NCBI RefSeq assembly: GCF_900108405.1
Contig: NZ_FNXG01000001.1
Location: forward strand, 434,001-498,000
Source: Paracoccus alkenifer
GTDB lineage: Bacteria; Pseudomonadota; Alphaproteobacteria; Rhodobacterales; Rhodobacteraceae
DNA: 64,000 nucleotides
Direction of reading: 5' to 3'
Shown: one piece after another, positions 44,303-55,045 of the stretch
Numbering within the stretch: position 1 is the first letter of the stretch
Layout: each line of letters starts with the position of its first letter
Position numbers and translations under genes: made by a program
The notes under the pieces: model-generated
Databases searched by the model: none
Told to the model about the DNA's origin: nothing
The model's input: only the letters and a program-made list of their open reading frames with translations

Positions 44303-47300
44303 ATGCCGAAGAGAACCGATATTTCCTCGATCCTCATAATCGGCGCCGGACCCATCGTCATCGGACAGGCCTGCGAGTTCGACTATTCGGGCGCTCAGGC
44401 CTGCAAGGCGCTGCGCGAAGAAGGGTATCGGGTCATCCTGGTGAACTCGAACCCCGCAACGATCATGACCGATCCGGGTCTGGCCGACGCAACCTATATC
44501 GAGCCGATCACCCCGGAAGTCGTCGAAAAAATCATCGCGGCCGAGCGCCCCGACGCGTTGCTTCCGACCATGGGCGGCCAGACCGCACTGAACACCGCGC
44601 TGGCGCTGGACGATATGGGCGTGCTGGAAAAATACGGCGTCGAGATGATCGGCGCGCAACGCGCCGCCATCGAAAAAGCCGAGGATCGCGCCCTGTTCCG
44701 GCAAGCGATGGAACGGATCGGCCTGGAAAATCCGCGCGCCACGATTGTCACCGCGCCAAAGACCCCCGAGGGCAAGTTCGACCTTAATGCCGGCGTCGCC
44801 ATAGCAATGGAATCGTTGGATGAAATAGGCCTGCCGGCCATCATCCGCCCAGCCTTTACCCTGGGCGGAACCGGCGGCGGTATCGCCTATAACCGCGACG
44901 ATTATCGCGCCATCGTCCGCTCGGGCCTCGACGCCAGCCCCATGGCGCAGGTGCTGATCGACGAAAGCCTGCTGGGCTGGAAAGAGTTCGAGATGGAGGT
45001 CGTCCGCGACAAGGCGGACAATGCGATCATCATCTGCTCGATCGAAAACATCGACCCGATGGGGGTGCACACCGGCGATTCGATCACCGTCGCCCCGGCG
45101 CTCACGCTGAGCGACCGCGAATACCAGCGGATGCGCAGCGCCTCGATCGCGGTTCTGCGCGAAATCGGGGTCGAGACTGGCGGCTCGAACGTGCAATTCG
45201 CGGTGGACCCCGCGACCGGCCGCCTGGTCGTGATCGAAATGAACCCGCGGGTCAGCCGCTCGTCGGCGCTTGCTTCCAAGGCGACGGGGTTCCCGATCGC
45301 CAAGATCGCCGCGAAACTCGCCGTCGGCTATACGCTGGACGAGCTGGACAACGACATCACCCGGGTAACCCCGGCCAGTTTCGAGCCGTCGATCGACTAT
45401 GTGGTGACCAAGATCCCACGTTTCGCATTCGAGAAATTCCCCGGATCGAAGCCGGATCTGACCACCGCGATGAAATCGGTCGGCGAGGTGATGGCGATCG
45501 GACGCAGCTTCCACGAATCGCTGCAAAAAGCGTTGTCGTCGATGGAAAGCGGGCTGACCGGGCTGGACGAAATCGAGATCGAAGGCGCCGCCGAGCAGGG
45601 AAAACCTGCCTATATCAAGGCGTTGTCGCGCCAGACCCCCGACCGGCTGCGGGTTGTCGCCCAAGCCATGCGTGCCGGGCTGTCTGACGACGAAATTCAG
45701 CGCACGACCAGTTTCGACCCATGGTTCCTTGCCCGCATCCGCGAAATCGTCGAGGCTGAGGCCGAAATTCGTGCCTCGGGCCTGCCCGATGACGTTGCCG
45801 GCTTGCGTCGGGTCAAGATGATGGGCTTCAGCGATGCGCGGCTTGCGGCCCTGACGAATCGCAGCGAAACCGAGGTCCGTCGCGCCCGCCGCGCAGCCGG
45901 TGTGCTGCCGGTGTTCAAGCGCATCGACACTTGCGCCGCCGAATTCGAGGCGCAGACCCCCTATATGTATTCGACCTACGAGGCCCCGGCGATGGGCGAG
46001 GTCGAGGATGAGGCGCGGCCCACGGACCGCAAGAAAGTGGTGATTCTCGGAGGAGGCCCAAACCGTATCGGCCAGGGAATCGAGTTCGATTACTGCTGCT
46101 GCCACGCCTGTTTCGCGCTGACCGACGTTGGCTATGAAACCATCATGGTGAACTGCAACCCCGAAACCGTGTCGACCGACTACGACACCTCGGACCGGCT
46201 GTATTTCGAACCGCTGACCCTGGAACATGTGCTGGAAATTCTGCGGGTCGAGCAGGAAAACGGCACGTTGCACGGGGTGATCGTGCAGTTCGGCGGGCAA
46301 ACCCCGCTGAAACTGGCCAATGCGCTTGAGGCCGAGGGAATTCCGATCCTCGGCACCTCGCCCGACGCCATCGACCTGGCCGAGGACCGCGAGCGTTTTC
46401 AGAAACTACTACAGGATCTGGGGCTGAAACAACCGGTCAACGGCATCGCCTCCAGCCCCGAACAGGCGCGTGAAATCGCGGCGCGGGTCGGTTTTCCGCT
46501 GGTCATCCGCCCCTCTTACGTGCTTGGCGGCCGCGCGATGGAGATCGTGCGCGACATGGACCACCTGAACCGCTACATCACCACTGCGGTGCAGGTTTCC
46601 GGCAAGAACCCGGTGCTTCTGGACAGCTATCTGTCGGGCGCGATCGAGGTTGACGTGGATGCGCTGTCGGACGGAAATTCGGTCCATGTCGCTGGAATCA
46701 TGGAACATATCGAGGAAGCCGGCGTCCATTCAGGGGATAGCGCCTGTTCGCTGCCCCCCCATACGCTGAGCGCCGCGACCCTGGACGAGCTGAAAACCCA
46801 GACCGAAAAAATGGCACGGGCACTGAACGTCGTTGGCCTGATGAACGTGCAGTTCGCAATCAAGAACGGCGATATCTACGTGCTTGAGGTGAACCCGCGC
46901 GCCTCGCGCACCGTGCCCTTTGTCGCCAAGGCCACTGACAGCGCCATTGCCTCGATCGCGGCGCGGCTGATGGCGGGCGAGCCGCTGTCGGCTTTCCCCA
47001 CCCGCGCGCCCTACCCCGCTGAACTCGGCCCCGACGATCCGCTGCCCTTTGCCGACCCGCTGACGCTAGCCGATCCGGTGACGCCGTGGTTTTCGGTCAA
47101 GGAGGCCGTTCTGCCCTTTGCCCGTTTCCCGGGGGTCGATACCCTGCTCGGCCCGGAAATGCGCTCTACCGGCGAGGTGATGGGCTGGGACCGCAACTTT
47201 GCGCGCGCTTTTCTCAAGGCGCAGATGGGGGCCGGCACGCATCTGCCCGAATCGGGCCGCGTTTTCGTCTCGATCAAGGATACCGACAAGACGCCCGACA

Positions 47301-47641
47301 TGGCCGCCGCCGCAAGCGATCTGGTTGCGATGGGCTTTACCGTGGTCGCCACGCAGGGCACCGCCCAGTTTCTGCGCGATGCCGGGGTCGAGGCGGAATT
47401 GGTCAACAAAGTGTATGAGGGGCGCCCGAATATCGTCGACCGCCTGAAGAACGGCGATATCGCCATGGTGCTGAACACCACCGAGGGCGCGCAGGCGATC
47501 TCTGATTCGCGCGACATCCGCTCGGTGGCGCTTTATGACCGGATCCCCTATTTTACCACCGCGGCGGGGTCTATTGCCGCCGTTGCGGCGATCCGGTCGC
47601 GGGAAGAAGGCGAGATCAGGGTGCGAACCCTGCAAGGCTGA
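44303..47641 (+). CDS. carB: Carbamoyl-phosphate synthase, large subunit
   Basis: A 1112-residue enzyme making carbamoyl phosphate for arginine and pyrimidines from ammonia delivered by CarA. Two ATP-grasp halves are visible: [17 protein letters not shown] opens the first and [17 protein letters not shown] the second (about residue 575). The C-terminal allosteric MGS-like domain has [25 protein letters not shown] lies five bases before the ATG. carA is not in the window. Length is a little above E. coli CarB (1073). Confidence 0.97.
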   Translation: MPKRTDISSILIIGAGPIVIGQACEFDYSGAQACKALREEGYRVILVNSNPATIMTDPGLADATYIEPITPEVVEKIIAAERPDALLPTMGGQTALNTALALDDMGVLEKYGVEMIGAQRAAIEKAEDRALFRQAMERIGLENPRATIVTAPKTPEGKFDLNAGVAIAMESLDEIGLPAIIRPAFTLGGTGGGIAYNRDDYRAIVRSGLDASPMAQVLIDESLLGWKEFEMEVVRDKADNAIIICSIENIDPMGVHTGDSITVAPALTLSDREYQRMRSASIAVLREIGVETGGSNVQFAVDPATGRLVVIEMNPRVSRSSALASKATGFPIAKIAAKLAVGYTLDELDNDITRVTPASFEPSIDYVVTKIPRFAFEKFPGSKPDLTTAMKSVGEVMAIGRSFHESLQKALSSMESGLTGLDEIEIEGAAEQGKPAYIKALSRQTPDRLRVVAQAMRAGLSDDEIQRTTSFDPWFLARIREIVEAEAEIRASGLPDDVAGLRRVKMMGFSDARLAALTNRSETEVRRARRAAGVLPVFKRIDTCAAEFEAQTPYMYSTYEAPAMGEVEDEARPTDRKKVVILGGGPNRIGQGIEFDYCCCHACFALTDVGYETIMVNCNPETVSTDYDTSDRLYFEPLTLEHVLEILRVEQENGTLHGVIVQFGGQTPLKLANALEAEGIPILGTSPDAIDLAEDRERFQKLLQDLGLKQPVNGIASSPEQAREIAARVGFPLVIRPSYVLGGRAMEIVRDMDHLNRYITTAVQVSGKNPVLLDSYLSGAIEVDVDALSDGNSVHVAGIMEHIEEAGVHSGDSACSLPPHTLSAATLDELKTQTEKMARALNVVGLMNVQFAIKNGDIYVLEVNPRASRTVPFVAKATDSAIASIAARLMAGEPLSAFPTRAPYPAELGPDDPLPFADPLTLADPVTPWFSVKEAVLPFARFPGVDTLLGPEMRSTGEVMGWDRNFARAFLKAQMGAGTHLPESGRVFVSIKDTDKTPDMAAAASDLVAMGFTVVATQGTAQFLRDAGVEAELVNKVYEGRPNIVDRLKNGDIAMVLNTTEGAQAISDSRDIRSVALYDRIPYFTTAAGSIAAVAAIRSREEGEIRVRTLQG

Positions 47642-47699
47642 ACCTTTGGTCAGCGCGGCAGTCACGCGCCGCCGATCAGCGAAGCAAGTGGAATAGCCA

Positions 47700-48827
47700 A
47701 TGAGTTTCAATAGCTTCGGCCGGGTATTCACTTTTACGACCTGGGGGGAAAGCCACGGGCCGGCGCTGGGGGTGACGGTGGACGGCTGCCCCCCCGGCGT
47801 TCCATTGGACGAAGCCGAGATTCAGCCGTTTCTGGACCGTCGACGGCCCGGTCAGTCACGCATGACCACCCAGCGGCAAGAGCCGGATCAGGTGCGCATC
47901 CTTTCCGGCGTGTTCGAGGGCCGGACGACCGGCACCCCGATCCAGCTGATGATCGAGAACACCGACCAGCGTTCCCGTGACTATGGCGACATTGCGCAAG
48001 CGTTCCGACCCGGCCACGCCGACATCACCTATCACCTGAAATACGGTATCCGCGACTATCGCGGCGGCGGACGTTCCAGCGCAAGAGAGACTGCCGCCCG
48101 CGTGGCGGCCGGCGCGGTGGCCCGCGCGGCTCTGCGCGAGCTGGCCCCCACGCTGTCGATTACCGGCTATATGGTGCGGATGGGCGATCTTGCCATCGAC
48201 CGCAGCCGTTTCGACGTCGCCGAGATCCTGAAAAATGATTTTTTCCTGCCGGATGCCGCGGCAGTGGGCGAATGGACCGCCTATCTTTCACAAATTCGCA
48301 AAAATCAGGACAGCGTCGGCGCCGCGGTCGAGCTGCTGATCCGGGGTTGCCCCCCCGGGCTGGGCGCGCCCGTTTATGCCAAGCTCGACACCGACCTGGC
48401 CGCCGCGATGATGTCGATCAACGCGGTCAAGGGCGTCGAGATCGGCGAAGGGATGGAGGCCGCGCGGCTGCACGGCACTGAGAATGCAGACGAAATCCGC
48501 CTCGGCCCAAAAGGGCCGCTGTTCCTGTCGAACCACGCCGGGGGCATTCTGGGGGGGATCTCGACCGGGCAGGACATCGCCGTCCGGTTCGCTGTCAAAC
48601 CGACCAGCTCGATTCTGACCCCGCGCCGCACGATCAACGCCGCCGGTCAGGAAATGGAACTGGTGACCAAGGGGCGGCATGACCCCTGTGTCGGAATCCG
48701 CGCCGTGCCGGTGGCCGAGGCGATGGCGGCCTGCGTCATCCTCGACCATCTGCTGCTCGACCGCGCGCAGACCGGAGGCCGGCGCGGAACGATCGGCCCG
48801 GGCACCTCAGGCAGCCAGGCGGTCTGA
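47700..48827 (+). CDS. aroC: Chorismate synthase
   Basis: A 375-residue FMN-dependent enzyme that completes the shikimate pathway. [20 protein letters not shown], the [14 protein letters not shown] that follows, and [20 protein letters not shown] are family signatures, and the Arg/His residues of the active site are in place. It lies 58 bases after carB, possibly in the same transcript. Its last 21 bases overlap the 3' end of the convergent amidotransferase gene. Confidence 0.97.
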   Translation: MSFNSFGRVFTFTTWGESHGPALGVTVDGCPPGVPLDEAEIQPFLDRRRPGQSRMTTQRQEPDQVRILSGVFEGRTTGTPIQLMIENTDQRSRDYGDIAQAFRPGHADITYHLKYGIRDYRGGGRSSARETAARVAAGAVARAALRELAPTLSITGYMVRMGDLAIDRSRFDVAEILKNDFFLPDAAAVGEWTAYLSQIRKNQDSVGAAVELLIRGCPPGLGAPVYAKLDTDLAAAMMSINAVKGVEIGEGMEAARLHGTENADEIRLGPKGPLFLSNHAGGILGGISTGQDIAVRFAVKPTSSILTPRRTINAAGQEMELVTKGRHDPCVGIRAVPVAEAMAACVILDHLLLDRAQTGGRRGTIGPGTSGSQAV

Positions 48828-49601
48828 CTGCACAACAAAGGGCGCGATTGTCACCGATTCGCCCTCGAACGTGCAGAACGTCCCGGGCGGCACCTCGAAC
48901 CAGTCAAGCTCGTCGCTTTCAAGGGGCTCGGACACCACCGCCCGCCCTCCGCGCGTCGCAGACCAGCGATGGTAAAGCGTCGGCGCCTGATCGTCCGACG
49001 CATAACGCACTGCATAAAGCCGCACCCCATCCGAAAAGGCGCAGGTCAGCCGGACATGGGGCGCTGTTCCCCGCCGGCGGGCCAGGGCCTCGAACCGGGC
49101 GGTGGCGCGCGCCAGTGCGCCGCATGGATCCTGCTGCAATCCCTCGCCCAGCGCACAAAGAAACAACGCCTCGCTGTCGGTCGCCCCTTTGCGATGCCGG
49201 TATGCATCGTCCGGAATCAGCAACTCGGCGGAACGGCGCCAGGAATCATACCCGCCGAACTGCCCGTTGTGCATGAAGCTCCATTTGCCGACCGCAAAGG
49301 GATGGCAATTGTTGCGGCTGGTCGCGGTGCCCGTCGAAGCCCGCACATGAGCCATGAACAGATGCGATTTCACCGTGGCAGTCAGGCTGCGCAGATTCGG
49401 ATCCGACCAGGCGGGCATCACGTCGCGGTATAGTCCCGGCTCATCCCGGTCGCCGTACCAGGCGATACCAAAACCATCCGCATTGACCGAGGTGGCGCAG
49501 CGCGTCGCACCGTGACTTTGCCGGATCAGAGAATGCCCCGGTCGGCTGACGATGTCTTCCAGATAGATCGGCTTGCCCAGATAGGCCGCCCAGCGACACA
49601 T
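48807..49601 (-). CDS. Class II glutamine amidotransferase (YafJ/EgtC-like)
   Basis: A 264-residue Ntn-hydrolase. The start [17 protein letters not shown] places Cys at position 2 as the nucleophile, which fixes the ATG at 49601 over one at 49625. AHVRASTGT and FMHNGQFGG are the glutamine-pocket motifs. The family includes YafJ and EgtC, but no ergothioneine genes are nearby, so the acceptor is unknown. Its 3' end overlaps that of aroC. Confidence 0.9.
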   Translation of the reverse strand: MCRWAAYLGKPIYLEDIVSRPGHSLIRQSHGATRCATSVNADGFGIAWYGDRDEPGLYRDVMPAWSDPNLRSLTATVKSHLFMAHVRASTGTATSRNNCHPFAVGKWSFMHNGQFGGYDSWRRSAELLIPDDAYRHRKGATDSEALFLCALGEGLQQDPCGALARATARFEALARRRGTAPHVRLTCAFSDGVRLYAVRYASDDQAPTLYHRWSATRGGRAVVSEPLESDELDWFEVPPGTFCTFEGESVTIAPFVVQSDRLAA

Positions 49602-49765
49602 TTCCCGTCCCTTTTTGCCGTTCAAGGAAACTCTAACCCGGCATGTATTAAGATTTCACCCTATTTTTGCAGGACATCGGCATCCCGTGAACATGAATTC
49701 ACATCAAAAGCCGCCCATCCACGGCGGGACAGTCGGTGCCCCGACAAAAAGCGGGGGGCCGCGCC

Positions 49766-52423
49766 TCAGTTCGCGGCCGAGATGATTTTTTCGACGGCTT
49801 CGACTGCCGCATCCAGCGCGGCAAGCGAGGGCGCGCCACCCTGCGCCCGGTCCGGACGACCACCACCGCCCTTGCCGCCAAGCGCAGCTACCGCGGCCTG
49901 AACCAGTGTCACCGCAGTGATCCGCTGGGCCAGTTCCGGGGCCACCGACGCTGCGACCGTGGCCTTGCCGTTGTCCTCGGTCATCACCACCACGGCGCCA
50001 TTCGTCAGCCCTGCGCGCATCTGGTCGGCGAGCGCGCCCAGTTCTTTGCCCGAAACCCCGTCGATGCGGCGTGCGATCAACTGGACGCCGTTGATTTCCT
50101 TGGGCGCAACCTCGGCGCCGCCTCCCATCGCCAGCTGCCGCCTGAGCTGGGCGATCTCGTTCTGCATGGATTTGCGGTCGTCACTCAGCGCCTTGACCCG
50201 GGCCACCACGTCGCCGGCCTGCGCCTTGAGAAGCCCGGCAATTTCAGACAGTTGCCGCTCTGCCGCGCGCAGATGCGCCAACGCCGGTTCGCCGGTCAGC
50301 GCCTCGACCCGCCGCACCCCTGCCGCCGAGGCGCTGTCGCCAAGCAAAACGAACGCGCCGATGTCGCCGGTTCGCTTGACATGTGTCCCGCCGCACAGTT
50401 CGATCGAATAGGTGTCCCGGTTCGTCCCCTTGCCCGAATCCGGATGGCGTCCCATCGAGACCACCCGCACCTCATCGCCATATTTTTCGCCAAACAACGC
50501 CTGCGCGCCCATTCCCCGGGCGTCGTCAGGGGTCATCACCCGGGTTTCGACAGGGGTATTCTGGCGGATGATCCCGTTGACCTCGGATTCCACCGCGGCG
50601 AGTTCCTCGGGGGTGACCGCCCGGCCATGGCTGAAATCAAAGCGCAGCCGGTCAGCGGCGTTCAGGCTGCCCTTCTGGACGACGTGATCGCCAAGCGCAT
50701 TGCGCAACGCCTCATTCAGAAGATGGGTGGCCGAGTGATTCGCGCGAATCGCGCCGCGACGGTCGCTGTCCACGGCAAGCGCAGCGCCCTGACCGCGCTC
50801 AAGCCGCCCCATGGTCACTTCGGCAACGTGGATGAAAAGATCGCCGGATTTACGCGTATCGGTAACCCGCGCGGCGCCGGTTTCGGTCTTGATCAGCCCG
50901 GTATCGCCGACCTGCCCGCCGCTTTCCGCATAGAAGGGGGACTGATTCAGCACGATCTGCACCTTGTCGCCTTCGGCCGCCGAATCGGCCTCGGCCCCGT
51001 CGATCACCAGCGCCAGGATCGCGCCTTCGGCCTGTTCCGTATCATAGCCAAGGAATTCCGTGGCACCGTGGCGTTCCGCCAGGTCGAACCAGATCGCAGC
51101 GTCGCGCGTCTCACCCGAGCCGGTCCAGGCCGCCCTCGCCTTGGTCTTTTGCTCGGCCATGGCGGCGTCGAAACCCGCGACCTCGACCGCACGACCCTGT
51201 TCGCGCAGCGCGTCCTGCGTCAGATCGAGCGGAAAACCATAGGTGTCATAGAGTTTGAAGGCCGTCTCACCCGGAAGATCGGCACCTTCGGGCAGCCGCG
51301 CCAGCTCGTCCGAAAGCAGCCGCAGGCCGCGGTCGAGCGTCTGGCGGAAACGGGTTTCCTCGCCACGCAGCGTTTCTTCGATCAGCGGCTGGGCCTGCGT
51401 CAGTTCGGGATAGGCCGCGCCCATCTGGCGGACCAGCGCCGGAACCAGCCGGTGCATCAGCGGATCCTGCGCACCCAGCATATGCGCGTGGCGCATGGCG
51501 CGGCGCATGATGCGGCGCAGAACATACCCTCGCCCTTCGTTCGACGGCATTACCCCGTCCGCGATCAGAAAGCTGGTCGAGCGCAAATGATCGGCAATGA
51601 CGCGGTGATGGACCTTACCGGGCCCATCGGGATCAGAACTCGTCGCATGGGCCGACGCCTCGATCAGCGAACGCATCAGATCCGTGTCGTAGTTGTCATG
51701 CTTACCCTGAAGCAACGCGCCGATCCGTTCCAGCCCCATGCCGGTGTCGATCGAGGGATTCGGCAGCGGCTTCATCGAGCCGTCCTCGAATTGCTCGAAC
51801 TGCATGAAAACGAGGTTCCAGATCTCGATAAAGCGGTCGCCATCCTCGTCCGGGCTGCCGGGCGGTCCGCCCCAGACCCCCGGGCCGTGATCATAGAAGA
51901 TCTCGGTGCAGGGACCGCAAGGACCGGTCGGACCCATCTGCCAGAAATTGTCGCTTGTGGCGATGCGGATGATCCGCTCATCCGGCAGGCCGGCGACTTT
52001 CTTCCAGATATTCGCGGCCTCGTCATCGGTGTGATAGACGGTGACCAGCAGCTTGTCCGCCTCGATCCCGAATTCGCGCGTCAGCAGCTCCCACGCATAG
52101 GGGATCGCCTGCTCTTTGAAATAGTCGCCGAAGCTGAAATTTCCCAGCATTTCAAAGAAGGTATGGTGGCGCGCGGTATAGCCGACATTATCCAGGTCAT
52201 TGTGCTTGCCGCCCGCGCGCACACATTTCTGTGCAGTGGTGGCGCGGGTGTAGTCGCGGTGTTCCAGCCCGGTGAACAGGTTCTTGAACTGCACCATCCC
52301 CGAGTTGGCGAACATCAGGGTCGGGTCGTTGCGCGGCACCAGCGGCGAGCTGTCCACCTGCCGATGGCCGTTCCGGACAAAGAAATCGAGAAAGGTCGAG
52401 CGGATGTCGTTCAGGCTGGCCAT
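49766..52423 (-). CDS. alaS: Alanyl-tRNA synthetase
   Basis: An 885-residue class II synthetase. [20 protein letters not shown] opens the catalytic domain; [15 protein letters not shown] follows. The editing domain holds [13 protein letters not shown] and [13 protein letters not shown], whose His and Cys bind zinc. The C-terminal C-Ala region is Gly/Ala-rich with [13 protein letters not shown]. It is downstream of recA on the same strand but separated by a hairpin. Confidence 0.97.
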   Translation of the reverse strand: MASLNDIRSTFLDFFVRNGHRQVDSSPLVPRNDPTLMFANSGMVQFKNLFTGLEHRDYTRATTAQKCVRAGGKHNDLDNVGYTARHHTFFEMLGNFSFGDYFKEQAIPYAWELLTREFGIEADKLLVTVYHTDDEAANIWKKVAGLPDERIIRIATSDNFWQMGPTGPCGPCTEIFYDHGPGVWGGPPGSPDEDGDRFIEIWNLVFMQFEQFEDGSMKPLPNPSIDTGMGLERIGALLQGKHDNYDTDLMRSLIEASAHATSSDPDGPGKVHHRVIADHLRSTSFLIADGVMPSNEGRGYVLRRIMRRAMRHAHMLGAQDPLMHRLVPALVRQMGAAYPELTQAQPLIEETLRGEETRFRQTLDRGLRLLSDELARLPEGADLPGETAFKLYDTYGFPLDLTQDALREQGRAVEVAGFDAAMAEQKTKARAAWTGSGETRDAAIWFDLAERHGATEFLGYDTEQAEGAILALVIDGAEADSAAEGDKVQIVLNQSPFYAESGGQVGDTGLIKTETGAARVTDTRKSGDLFIHVAEVTMGRLERGQGAALAVDSDRRGAIRANHSATHLLNEALRNALGDHVVQKGSLNAADRLRFDFSHGRAVTPEELAAVESEVNGIIRQNTPVETRVMTPDDARGMGAQALFGEKYGDEVRVVSMGRHPDSGKGTNRDTYSIELCGGTHVKRTGDIGAFVLLGDSASAAGVRRVEALTGEPALAHLRAAERQLSEIAGLLKAQAGDVVARVKALSDDRKSMQNEIAQLRRQLAMGGGAEVAPKEINGVQLIARRIDGVSGKELGALADQMRAGLTNGAVVVMTEDNGKATVAASVAPELAQRITAVTLVQAAVAALGGKGGGGRPDRAQGGAPSLAALDAAVEAVEKIISAAN

Positions 52424-52491
52424 GGAGAGTTCCTGCGGGAAATGCTGCCGTGCAGAGATAGCCGCGCCCGTCCCTTCTGTCCAGAATGACG

Positions 52492-52527
52492 GCCGTCGGC
52501 AGGACTGTTCCGTTTCCTGCCGACGGC
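52492..52527 (-). terminator. Hairpin after recA
   Basis: A perfect 13-bp stem (GCCGTCGGCAGGA with TCCTGCCGACGGC) about 20 bases past the recA stop. The minus-strand tail GTCATTCTGG is only modestly T-rich. Confidence 0.7.
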
Positions 52528-52548
52528 GCCATGCGGGTCCAGGGTGGC

Positions 52549-53619
52549 TCAGTCTTCCGTCAGCGCGCCGTCCTCATCCGGCCCCGAGGCGAAATCCAGA
52601 CCGTGGCTGGCCCGGATCCGATCCTCGATCGCATGGGCAACCTCGGGGCGGTCGCGCAGGAATTGTTTGGCATTTTCACGACCCTGACCGATGCGCTCAT
52701 CTCCATAGGAATACCAGGCGCCCGATTTTTCCACGACCCCGGCCTTGACCCCGAGGTCGATCAATTCACCGACCTTCGAGATGCCTTCGCCATACATGAT
52801 GTCGAATTCGACCTGCTTGAACGGCGGGGCGACCTTGTTCTTGACCACCTTGACGCGGGTGGCGTTGCCAACCACCTCGTCGCGATCCTTGACCGCACCG
52901 GTGCGCCGGATGTCGAGGCGGACAGACGCATAGAATTTCAACGCGTTGCCGCCGGTCGTGGTCTCGGGGTTGCCGAACATCACCCCGATCTTCATCCGGA
53001 TCTGGTTGATGAAGATCACCATGCAGTTCGACCGGCCGATGCTGGCCGTCAGCTTGCGCATCGCCTGGCTCATCAGCCGGGCCTGGCTGCCCATCTGCAT
53101 GTCGCCCATGTCGCCTTCGATTTCCGATTTCGGCGTCAGCGCCGCGACCGAATCGACCACCACCAGGCTGACCGCGCCCGAACGCACCAGCGTATCGACG
53201 ATTTCCAGCGCCTGTTCGCCGGTGTCGGGCTGGGAAATCAGCAACTCGTCCAGATTCACGCCCAGCTTGCGGGCATATTGCGGGTCAAGCGCGTGCTCGG
53301 CGTCGACAAAGGCGCAGACGCCGCCCTTTTTCTGTTCTTCGGCTACAACATGCAGCGTCAGCGTCGTCTTGCCCGAGCTTTCCGGCCCGAAGATCTCGAT
53401 GATGCGGCCCTTGGGCAGCCCGCCGATGCCCAGCGCGATGTCCAGCCCTAGCGAGCCGGTCGAGGTCGCCTCGATCTCGGCCACCGGGTTGTCGGCACCG
53501 AGCTTCATGATCGAGCCCTTGCCGAATTGCCGTTCGATCTGCGCCAGCGCGCTGTCCAGCGCCTTTTGCCGATCCGCACTGCGTTTGTCGTCCATTTTCA
53601 GAATGCTCGCCCCAGACAT
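52549..53619 (-). CDS. recA: RecA recombinase
   Basis: A 356-residue RecA. Walker A is [14 protein letters not shown], Walker B is VVVDSVAAL, and loop L2 is [17 protein letters not shown]. The C-terminal tail is acidic. The ATG at 53619 has AAGGTG seven bases upstream. An SOS box (GTTC-N7-GTTC) lies 59 bases upstream, so LexA control is expected. Confidence 0.98.
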   Translation of the reverse strand: MSGASILKMDDKRSADRQKALDSALAQIERQFGKGSIMKLGADNPVAEIEATSTGSLGLDIALGIGGLPKGRIIEIFGPESSGKTTLTLHVVAEEQKKGGVCAFVDAEHALDPQYARKLGVNLDELLISQPDTGEQALEIVDTLVRSGAVSLVVVDSVAALTPKSEIEGDMGDMQMGSQARLMSQAMRKLTASIGRSNCMVIFINQIRMKIGVMFGNPETTTGGNALKFYASVRLDIRRTGAVKDRDEVVGNATRVKVVKNKVAPPFKQVEFDIMYGEGISKVGELIDLGVKAGVVEKSGAWYSYGDERIGQGRENAKQFLRDRPEVAHAIEDRIRASHGLDFASGPDEDGALTED

Positions 53620-53677
53620 TTTTTTCACCTTATTGCGCAGCAAGGCCCGGCACAACGGCAGCCGGCAACGATTGCAT

Positions 53678-53692
53678 GTTCTGTAAGTGTTC
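53678..53692 (-). promoter_or_regulatory. SOS box (LexA site) of recA
   Basis: GTTC-TGTAAGT-GTTC is a perfect match to the alphaproteobacterial direct-repeat LexA site GTTC-N7-GTTC. Position and neighbour make the call safe. Confidence 0.9.
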
Positions 53693-53758
53693 TATTCCTT
53701 TTTCTACTGCGACGCCAGCCTTTGCAACGGGCTTTCCGAATCTGCATAGTCGAGATTC

Positions 53759-53774
53759 GTTAACAAACCGTTGA
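53759..53774. promoter_or_regulatory. Near-consensus CtrA-type site
   Basis: GTTAA-CAAACCG-TTGA is one base away from the reverse form of TTAA-N7-TTAAC. It lies between the divergent recA and rsmB-like starts. Confidence 0.3.
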
Positions 53775-53838
53775 TCCGCTTGCGGCGGCGGGCTTGCGGC
53801 GTCATCCTGCGCCTCATGTCCGCAAACCCTCGGAAACC

Positions 53839-54990
53839 ATGACACCTTCCGCGCGCGCAGCCGCAGCCATCCAGATTCTCGACGCCATCAACGCGGGCGC
53901 GCCGGCCGAGGCTCAACTGACCCGCTGGGCCCGCGCCAGCCGCTTTGCCGGCTCGGGGGATCGGGCTGCGGTGCGCGATCTTGTCTATCAAACCCTGCGC
54001 CGCCGACGCAGCCACGCGGCATTGGGCGGCGGCGACAGCGGCCGCGCGCTGATTCTGGGCGCCTTGCGCGAGGCCGGAACCGACCCCGCAACGATCCTTG
54101 ACGGAAGCCGGCACGGTCCCGCGCCGCTGACGGCACAGGAACTCAAGGCCGGCCGTCCCCCGTCCGGGGCAGAGGCCAGCGATCTTCCAGACTGGATTTC
54201 TCTGCGGCTGCAACAGGATCTGGGCCCCGACTTCGACGCCGTCGCGTCGGCCCTGCGCGGCCGGGCGCCGGTCTGGCTGCGCACCAACCTTGCCCGCGCG
54301 ACGACCGCGGACGCACAATCGATCCTTGCCGCGGACGGAGTTCAGGCAATCCCGGATTCTCGTTGCGATACAGCTCTTTGCGTGACCTCTGGCGAGCGGC
54401 GCCTGCAAGCCTCTGCCGCTTGGCGCGACGGGCTGGTCGAGTTGCAGGACCTCTCTGCGCAGATGGCGTGCGCGGCGTTGGAAATCGCGCCGGGGGACCG
54501 GGCGCTCGATCTCTGCGCCGGCGGAGGGGGCAAGGCGCTGGCGCTGGCCGCCCGCGGCGCGCGGGTCACCGCATGGGACATTGCGCCGGCGCGGATGCGC
54601 GACCTGCCCCGCCGGGCGGAACGAGCGGGTGCGGCAATCGAGCAAGCCGGGGCTTTGGGGCCAAAAGGCCTTTACGATCTGGTGGTTGCGGATGTTCCCT
54701 GCTCTGGCTCGGGAACCTGGAGGCGCACGGCTGATGCGAAATGGCGCCTGACCCCAGAGGCATTGGCCGCGCTCGAACGCACCCAGGCCGAGATTCTTGC
54801 GCAAGCCGCCAACCATGTCCGCCCTGGCGGAACGCTGGCCTATATGACCTGCTCGTTGCTGCGGTCGGAAAATGAAGCCCAGGTTTGCGGCTTTCTGACC
54901 GCTCATCCCGATTTTCGTTTGAAAACCAGCCTTTCCATGACACCGTTAACCGCGAGCGACGGTTTTTTCCTTGCGGCGCTCGTCCGTTAA
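53839..54990 (+). CDS. RsmB-like rRNA cytosine-C5 methyltransferase
   Basis: A 383-residue NOL1/NOP2/sun-type methyltransferase. The AdoMet site is ALDLCAGGGGKALALAA, the two catalytic Cys motifs are DVPCSGSGTWRR and YMTCSLL. The N-terminus (AAAAIQILDAINAG to VYQTLRRRRS) recalls a reduced NusB domain of RsmB. The ATG at 53839 is preferred over in-frame starts further up. The target is probably 16S rRNA m5C967 but could be another rRNA site. The stop codon overlaps a CtrA box. Confidence 0.87.
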   Translation: MTPSARAAAAIQILDAINAGAPAEAQLTRWARASRFAGSGDRAAVRDLVYQTLRRRRSHAALGGGDSGRALILGALREAGTDPATILDGSRHGPAPLTAQELKAGRPPSGAEASDLPDWISLRLQQDLGPDFDAVASALRGRAPVWLRTNLARATTADAQSILAADGVQAIPDSRCDTALCVTSGERRLQASAAWRDGLVELQDLSAQMACAALEIAPGDRALDLCAGGGGKALALAARGARVTAWDIAPARMRDLPRRAERAGAAIEQAGALGPKGLYDLVVADVPCSGSGTWRRTADAKWRLTPEALAALERTQAEILAQAANHVRPGGTLAYMTCSLLRSENEAQVCGFLTAHPDFRLKTSLSMTPLTASDGFFLAALVR

Positions 54991-55002
54991 TCCCCGCTTA
55001 AC
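54987..55002 (+). promoter_or_regulatory. CtrA binding site upstream of cckA
   Basis: TTAA-TCCCCGC-TTAAC is an exact match to the CtrA consensus TTAA-N7-TTAAC. It lies 44 bases before the cckA start and its left half includes the stop codon of the rsmB-like gene. Confidence 0.65.
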
Positions 55003-55045
55003 TTCCGATGGGCTATGCTGGCCCCGAATCGATGACGAGGCAGGG

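Noticed and set aside
44258..46300. A 680-codon open frame antisense to carB, and a 917-codon one antisense to alaS (49736-52489)
   Set aside because: Both lie wholly opposite firmly identified genes, lack ribosome sites and show no domain.
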